This document shows positions 11,458 through 15,376 of a stretch of 15,376 nt of DNA, one piece after another. Under the pieces are notes generated by a model. The model was not told where the DNA came from. It did no database searches and worked only from the letters and a program-made list of their open reading frames with translations. Position numbers and translations under genes: made by a program. Each line of letters starts with the position of its first letter. Position 1 is the first letter of the stretch. Source of the stretch: an uncultured Acidobacteriota bacterium (GTDB lineage: Bacteria; Acidobacteriota; Thermoanaerobaculia; UBA5066); contig CALFNC010000464.1 in NCBI GenBank assembly GCA_937902605.1, positions 1-15,376 on the forward strand. Direction: 5' to 3'.

Positions 11458-14052
11458 ATGCTCTCTAAAGGAAGGGTCACCGCACCCGCCCTCGCGACGC
11501 TCGCCCTCGCGGCGTCCCTGGTCGTGACCGGTTGCGCCTCTCAGAGCGGAACGGGCATATCCACCGCAGGCCCAGGGTCCGGCCGGGCCGGGCGGACCGT
11601 CGAGCTGACGGGAGCGACCCTCGTGTCCGACGGAGACGCCCCGCGCCTCCTCCTCTCGGGCTCGGCTCCGTTGACGCCCACCGTCTTCTCTCGCGACGAC
11701 GGGAAACGCGTGATCGTCGACCTCTCGGACACGGTGGTTGCCGCCGGACTGGAGCCTCCGCGGCCCGCGCGTGGGACGACCAACGTGATCTCGAAGGTGA
11801 CGATGAGCTCCTTCTCCGAGCTCGGGAAGCCGCACGTTCAGTTCGAGCTCGTTGGCTCTCAGCCCTTCATCCCGAAGGTCGAGGCCGGGGTCAACGCCTC
11901 CGAAGCGCTCGCGGTGGTCTTCGAGCGGAAGGTCCAGCCCGCCTTCGAGCCTTCGGTCAGCGCTCCTCCTCATAGTGTTCCAAGCGTTCCAAGCGTTCCA
12001 AGCGAAACGAGCACCGTCAGAACCGCGTCCCTTTCGCCGGCGGCTCCCGACGTCGCCGTACCCGAGAAGCAGAACTTCGTGGTCCAGGCGGCGACCGGTC
12101 GGGCTGCCTCGCGCCTCCAGGCTGTGAGCGCCCGCAAGCTGGGCTCCGGTCTGGTCGTCCAGCTCGCGGGAAACGGCGAGTTCGGGTACGAGGCCTTCCT
12201 CCTCGCGAACCCGCCCCGCTGGGTCGTGGACCTCCCCGGAGTCAGGAACGGTGCCGTCCCGAAGGCCCAGGAGATCCGCGGCGGACCGGTGACGCGCGTC
12301 CGCGTCTCCCAGTTCCGGAACGAGCCTGCCGCGGTGACGCGGGTGGTGTTCGACCTGGCCGAGGGCGTCGTCCCCGAGCTTCGCCAGACCCGGACGGGTC
12401 TCACGGTGGCATTCCGAGCGGTAGGGACCGTGCCACGTGCCCAGGTGGCGGCGACGCCACCCCTGCCCCGGCGCGTCGACACGCCCTCGAAACCCGACGT
12501 GATCGCCGCCAGCCGCCCGGTCCCGAGCGCCGTCCCGGCTGCCGGTTCGTACGAGGCGCACGAGGTCGAGGACCAGGCCGAGAAGGTCGTTCCCGTGGCG
12601 GCGACGACACCGCCCGAGGCGGCGCTGGTGGCAGCGAAGCCGGCTCCGGCCCGGGTCGCCCCTGAGGTGCTCCAGGCGAGCGCCGAGGTGAAGCCGCCCG
12701 CACCCCCGCGGAAGGCGAGGTCCTCGTCCGCGGACCGGGCCCTGGTGGAGGCCGCCGAGGCCCTGCTCCTCCAGCAGGACGGAAACGGCCCGACGAGGGA
12801 CCTCGGGAACCCGTACGACGCTCGTGTCATGGGGTCCACCGAGAAGCAGTACACCGGCGAGCCGATCACGCTGAACCTGAAGGACGCCGACGTCAAGGAC
12901 ACGCTCCAGAAGTTCAGCGAGCTGACGGGCCTCAACATCGTCCTGGATCCCGAGGTCCGCGGCACGGTCACGGTCAGCCTGACTGACATCCCGTGGGATC
13001 AGGCCCTGGAGCTGATCCTGAAGATCAACGGCCTCGGATACACGCTCGAAGGGAACGTCATGCGGATCGCCGTGACCGGCAAGCTGGCCGGGGAGGAAAC
13101 GCAGAAGCGGGCCCTCCTGACGGCGCAGGAGCAGAACCGGCCCATCAAGACGATCATCCAGAAGCTCTCATACGCCACGGGGGCCCGGATGGTCGACGCG
13201 ATCAAGAAGGTGATGACAGCGCGTGGCGACGTCTACGTCGACCTGGCCTCGAACAGCCTGATCATCAAGGAGCTCCCGGAGAACATCCCGGTCATCCTGG
13301 ACCTGATCCGGAACCTCGACATCGCCCCGCTGCAGGTGATGATCGAGGCCAGGATCGTGGAGGCGACGCGCACGTTCGTGAAGCAGCTCGGCGTGATCTG
13401 GAACTTTACCGGCGTGGCGGATTCCGCCCACGGGAACACGACCGGGCTCGTCTTCCCGAACAACACGACCATCCAAGGGGGTGTGTCGCTCCCGGCCGGA
13501 ACGAACCTCCTGAACATCGCGATGGGGAACGTCCTCGACACCTTCAAGCTCGACTTCGCCCTCTCGGCGGCCGAGAGCCGCGGCCTCGTCAAGATCATCT
13601 CGAGCCCGAAGATCGTCACGACGCAGCTCCAGACCGCGTCAATCCAGTCCGGCTTCCAGATTCCGATCCAGACGACGGTCAACAACACGACGAGCGTCAT
13701 GTACATCGACGCGACGACCCGCCTCGACGTCGTGCCGTTCATCACGGCCGAGGGAACGATCCTGATGGACATCACCATCCAGCGGCGTGAGCCCGCGCCC
13801 GGCATCAACATCGCCGCGGGCACGAACGTCCCCCTCATCACGCGGGACGCGAAGACCAAGCTCCTCGTCCGGGACGGCGGCACGGCGGTCATCGGCGGGA
13901 TCATGAAGCTGTCGACCAACAACGCCAAGAGCATGATCCCCGGACTTTGGAAGATCCCGATCCTCGGCAACCTCTTCCAGAACACCGACTACTCGGAAAC
14001 GAACGACGAACTGATGATCTTCATCACCCCGCGAATCGTGAAGAACACCTGA
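11458..14052 (+). CDS. pilQ: Type IV pilus secretin PilQ, predicted lipoprotein
   Basis: PilQ forms the outer-membrane channel through which the pilus passes. The 864-residue product starts with a lipoprotein signal peptide ending VVTG-C26. Two AMIN domains, which bind peptidoglycan, lie at about 47-160 and 221-324, separated by a linker with the (SVP)3 repeat. A long Pro/Ala-rich spacer (about 325-460) follows. The STN domain (about 468-540, ITLNLKDADVKDTLQKFSELTGLNIV) and the N1/secretin_N domain (about 558-622) precede the secretin core from 626 (LQVMIEARIVEATRTFVKQLGV) to the end, with IISSPKIVTTQ and IPILGNLF. The ATG at 11458 has GGGGAGGAA at 11447-11455. It is last of the standard pil set, with a lipoprotein gene 23 bp downstream. 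Confidence 0.96.
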   Translation: MLSKGRVTAPALATLALAASLVVTGCASQSGTGISTAGPGSGRAGRTVELTGATLVSDGDAPRLLLSGSAPLTPTVFSRDDGKRVIVDLSDTVVAAGLEPPRPARGTTNVISKVTMSSFSELGKPHVQFELVGSQPFIPKVEAGVNASEALAVVFERKVQPAFEPSVSAPPHSVPSVPSVPSETSTVRTASLSPAAPDVAVPEKQNFVVQAATGRAASRLQAVSARKLGSGLVVQLAGNGEFGYEAFLLANPPRWVVDLPGVRNGAVPKAQEIRGGPVTRVRVSQFRNEPAAVTRVVFDLAEGVVPELRQTRTGLTVAFRAVGTVPRAQVAATPPLPRRVDTPSKPDVIAASRPVPSAVPAAGSYEAHEVEDQAEKVVPVAATTPPEAALVAAKPAPARVAPEVLQASAEVKPPAPPRKARSSSADRALVEAAEALLLQQDGNGPTRDLGNPYDARVMGSTEKQYTGEPITLNLKDADVKDTLQKFSELTGLNIVLDPEVRGTVTVSLTDIPWDQALELILKINGLGYTLEGNVMRIAVTGKLAGEETQKRALLTAQEQNRPIKTIIQKLSYATGARMVDAIKKVMTARGDVYVDLASNSLIIKELPENIPVILDLIRNLDIAPLQVMIEARIVEATRTFVKQLGVIWNFTGVADSAHGNTTGLVFPNNTTIQGGVSLPAGTNLLNIAMGNVLDTFKLDFALSAAESRGLVKIISSPKIVTTQLQTASIQSGFQIPIQTTVNNTTSVMYIDATTRLDVVPFITAEGTILMDITIQRREPAPGINIAAGTNVPLITRDAKTKLLVRDGGTAVIGGIMKLSTNNAKSMIPGLWKIPILGNLFQNTDYSETNDELMIFITPRIVKNT
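11977..12003 (+). repeat. 9-bp tandem repeat x3 in pilQ, encoding (SVP)3
   Basis: Three perfect copies of GTTCCAAGC occupy 11977-11985, 11986-11994 and 11995-12003; a degenerate fourth unit, GAAACGAGC, follows. They encode residues 174-182 in the linker between the two AMIN domains. GTT and CCA are uncommon among the mostly GTC/CCG codons nearby. Confidence 0.95.
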
Positions 14053-14075
14053 CGCGCGAAGACCGGAGAGAGAAC

Positions 14076-14630
14076 ATGATCAAGACGACAACGCGCTTCG
14101 CCGCCGCCCTCGCCCTCACGGTGGCCTTTCTCGCCCTTCCGGGGTGCTCGACAAACGGCCAGGGAGACGACGCGGCGCCGCTCTACCTGACCGTCGACTT
14201 CACGCAGATCCCGGTGGTCAAGAACGTCTCGGACGGCTCCCTTCTCCAGTTCAGCACCGTCACCATCAAGAGCGTGATGAAGAGCCCGACCGCGGTGACG
14301 AGCACCATGCTCGACGTGCGGATCGACGATTACATCATCGAGTGGAGGCGGATCGACGGCGGGACCAAGGCCCCGAAGACGGAGACGTTCGCCGGAAACA
14401 ACATTGTGCCCGTGGGCGGGACGACGACCCTCACGAACTTCCCGTTCATGAGCATCTCGGCGCTCTCCCTCTCGCCGCTCGACCAGCTCTTCCCGTTCAA
14501 TGGGGGTATCGACCGCGAGACCGGGAAGAGCGAGATCCGTTGTGCCGCCACGGTTACGTTCCGAGGCCACACGATTTCGGGCCAGCCGGTCCAGGGGACC
14601 GGCGGGTTCAACATGATTTTCCTCTACTAG
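14076..14630 (+). CDS. Uncharacterised small lipoprotein downstream of pilQ
   Basis: I do not recognise a family. The 184-residue product has a clear lipoprotein signal peptide (positively charged start, hydrophobic core 8-20, lipobox LPG-C24), after which the chain is short, rich in Thr/Val/Ile and probably beta-structured, with a segment RIDDYIIEWRRIDGG near 88-102 and a second cysteine at 156. Residue +2 after the lipid cysteine is Ser, so outer-membrane sorting is likely under the E. coli Lol rule, which may not hold here. ATG 14076 follows GGAGA at 14064-14068. It lies 23 bp after pilQ in the same direction, so it is probably transcribed with the pilus genes; a role as pilotin or pilus accessory protein is possible but unproven. 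Confidence 0.85.
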   Translation: MIKTTTRFAAALALTVAFLALPGCSTNGQGDDAAPLYLTVDFTQIPVVKNVSDGSLLQFSTVTIKSVMKSPTAVTSTMLDVRIDDYIIEWRRIDGGTKAPKTETFAGNNIVPVGGTTTLTNFPFMSISALSLSPLDQLFPFNGGIDRETGKSEIRCAATVTFRGHTISGQPVQGTGGFNMIFLY

Positions 14631-14742
14631 GCCCTGTAAGAGCGAGGACCAAGGATTGAACGCCATGCGAGCCACCACCCCCTCACCGCGGGACCCCCGG
14701 CCGATTCGGGGAGCCGCGGACCCCCGTCACGAGGTGAAATCG

Positions 14743-15376
14743 ATGCGCCGATTCCTGACGCCGCCCGTCCTCCTTCTCGCGGGCCTCGCCCTGGCTTTGA
14801 CCGGGTGCTCCGGTGAATCGCCGACCGCCCCGCCGGGCGCCGGCGGAGGGTCCGGAAACGGGAACTGCACCGTCACGATTACCCTGGACGCCACGTCGGT
14901 CACCCCGCTCGCCGGGTCTGCCGTGATCGTCCGGGCGACGGTAAAGAAGGGTGGAGTGGCCGTTCCGGACGGGTCCTCCGTCGTGTTCACGACCGACTTC
15001 GGCACCTTTCAGGAGACCGGTTTGCCGAGCGTCTCGAAGGTGACGACCAGCGGCTTTGCGGACGTCACTCTTGCCGCGACGGTGTCCGGGACGTCTCACG
15101 TGAAGGCCGTCATGGACTGTGGCTCGGCGACCATCGCGGTCCAGTTCGCGTCGATTCCGGCCGACGGGCCGTACATCTCCTCGATCACGCCCCTCACCGG
15201 GAGCTGCAAGGGCGGCGACACGGTGACGATCAACGGCGGCCGGTTCATGACCTCGCTGAACATCCAGCCGCGCGTCACGTTCGGGGGCGCGCCGGCGACG
15301 ATCCTGTCGGCGAGCGCCTCCGTGATCACGGTCCTGACGCCGGCGCGGACCCTGGCCGACGCCTCGGTCCCCGAGA
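14743..15376 (+). CDS. Lipoprotein with Ig-like and IPT/TIG domains (3' end outside the window)
   Basis: The frame is open from the ATG at 14743 to the last base, so the protein is incomplete (211 residues seen). A lipoprotein signal peptide (LLLAGLALALTG-C22) is followed by a Ser/Gly/Pro-rich tether, then a bacterial Ig-like domain of Big_1/invasin type (about 42-135: TITLDATSVTPLAGSAVIVRATV, DGSSVVFTTDFGTF, TSGFADVTLAA), then an IPT/TIG domain from about 141 (ISSITPLTGSCKGGDTVTINGGRF). Cysteines at 42, 126 and 155 could include one disulfide. GAGGTGA at 14731-14737 supports this start; an in-frame ATG at 14665 would put a 26-residue non-hydrophobic extension before the signal peptide. A surface or cell-envelope adhesion role is inferred from the domains and the position after pilQ. 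Confidence 0.85.
   Translation, partial: MRRFLTPPVLLLAGLALALTGCSGESPTAPPGAGGGSGNGNCTVTITLDATSVTPLAGSAVIVRATVKKGGVAVPDGSSVVFTTDFGTFQETGLPSVSKVTTSGFADVTLAATVSGTSHVKAVMDCGSATIAVQFASIPADGPYISSITPLTGSCKGGDTVTINGGRFMTSLNIQPRVTFGGAPATILSASASVITVLTPARTLADASVPE

Noticed and set aside
11440..12561. 373-codon minus-strand frame over the 5' part of pilQ
   Set aside because: Shadow of the pilQ AMIN region; no ribosome binding site or family match.
14683..15099. Minus-strand frame opposite the last gene
   Set aside because: The plus-strand frame encodes a lipoprotein signal and recognisable Ig-like and IPT/TIG domains; the minus frame is Arg/Gly-rich shadow.
1..15376. CRISPR array, transposase, tRNA or defence genes
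   Set aside because: No regularly spaced repeats, no terminal inverted repeats with a transposase, and no nuclease, restriction or toxin-like product was found.

Overview
The window looks like one end of a contig from a high-GC Gram-negative bacterium. The nearest fit by gene content and arrangement is Acidobacteriota, possibly the Thermoanaerobaculia/Holophagae side, but this is inference from family knowledge and not a phylogeny. Supporting points are a diderm type IV pilus assembly operon (pilMNOPQ), separate secD and secF with an enlarged SecF periplasmic domain, a single bifunctional long Rel, AceK outside an ace operon, and several lipoprotein signal peptides. No mobile element, CRISPR array, tRNA or rRNA is visible. 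The first 45 bases are not biological: they match the 3' part of the Illumina P5/TruSeq universal adapter.

Layout. (1) 46-753 (+): the C-terminal part of aceK, cut by the contig end. (2) 862-3730 (+): secD and secF, a tight pair for the accessory Sec translocon, with a possible own promoter inside the aceK 3' end. (3) 3744-5704 (-): a two-gene unit of a DedA membrane protein followed, with an ATGA overlap, by a sodium/dicarboxylate-type symporter. It converges on secF, and a strong perfect inverted repeat lies at the junction. (4) 5773-7959 (+): rel, a bifunctional (p)ppGpp synthetase/hydrolase, divergent from dedA, with a -10-like box placed for a leaderless mRNA. (5) 7985-8179 (-): rpmB (ribosomal protein L28). 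(6) 8427-14052 (+): pilM-pilN-pilO-pilP-pilQ, compact, with good ribosome binding sites and start/stop proximity, driven from a region of about 250 bp shared with rpmB. (7) 14076-14630 and 14743 to the window end (+): two lipoprotein genes following pilQ. The first is an unrecognised small lipoprotein; the second has a bacterial Ig-like domain followed by an IPT/TIG domain and runs off the window.

How the parts work together. The pil genes encode the cytoplasmic actin-like ring protein (PilM), the inner-membrane alignment proteins (PilN, PilO), the periplasmic linker (PilP) and the outer-membrane secretin (PilQ). The two following lipoproteins are in the same direction with short gaps and are candidates for pilus-associated outer-membrane or surface factors. 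SecDF supports export of all these envelope proteins. Rel and L28 are housekeeping genes.

The least ordinary signals are: PilQ carries a lipobox while PilP has lost its usual lipid-attachment cysteine; two 9-bp tandem triplications code (TVA)3 in PilN and (SVP)3 in PilQ with codons unlike their surroundings; SecF has a helix-hairpin-helix-like insertion; two lipoproteins are appended to the pilus operon; a perfect 12-bp stem lies inside the symporter 3' end; and rel appears leaderless. I found no strong evidence of an entirely new defence or mobile system here.
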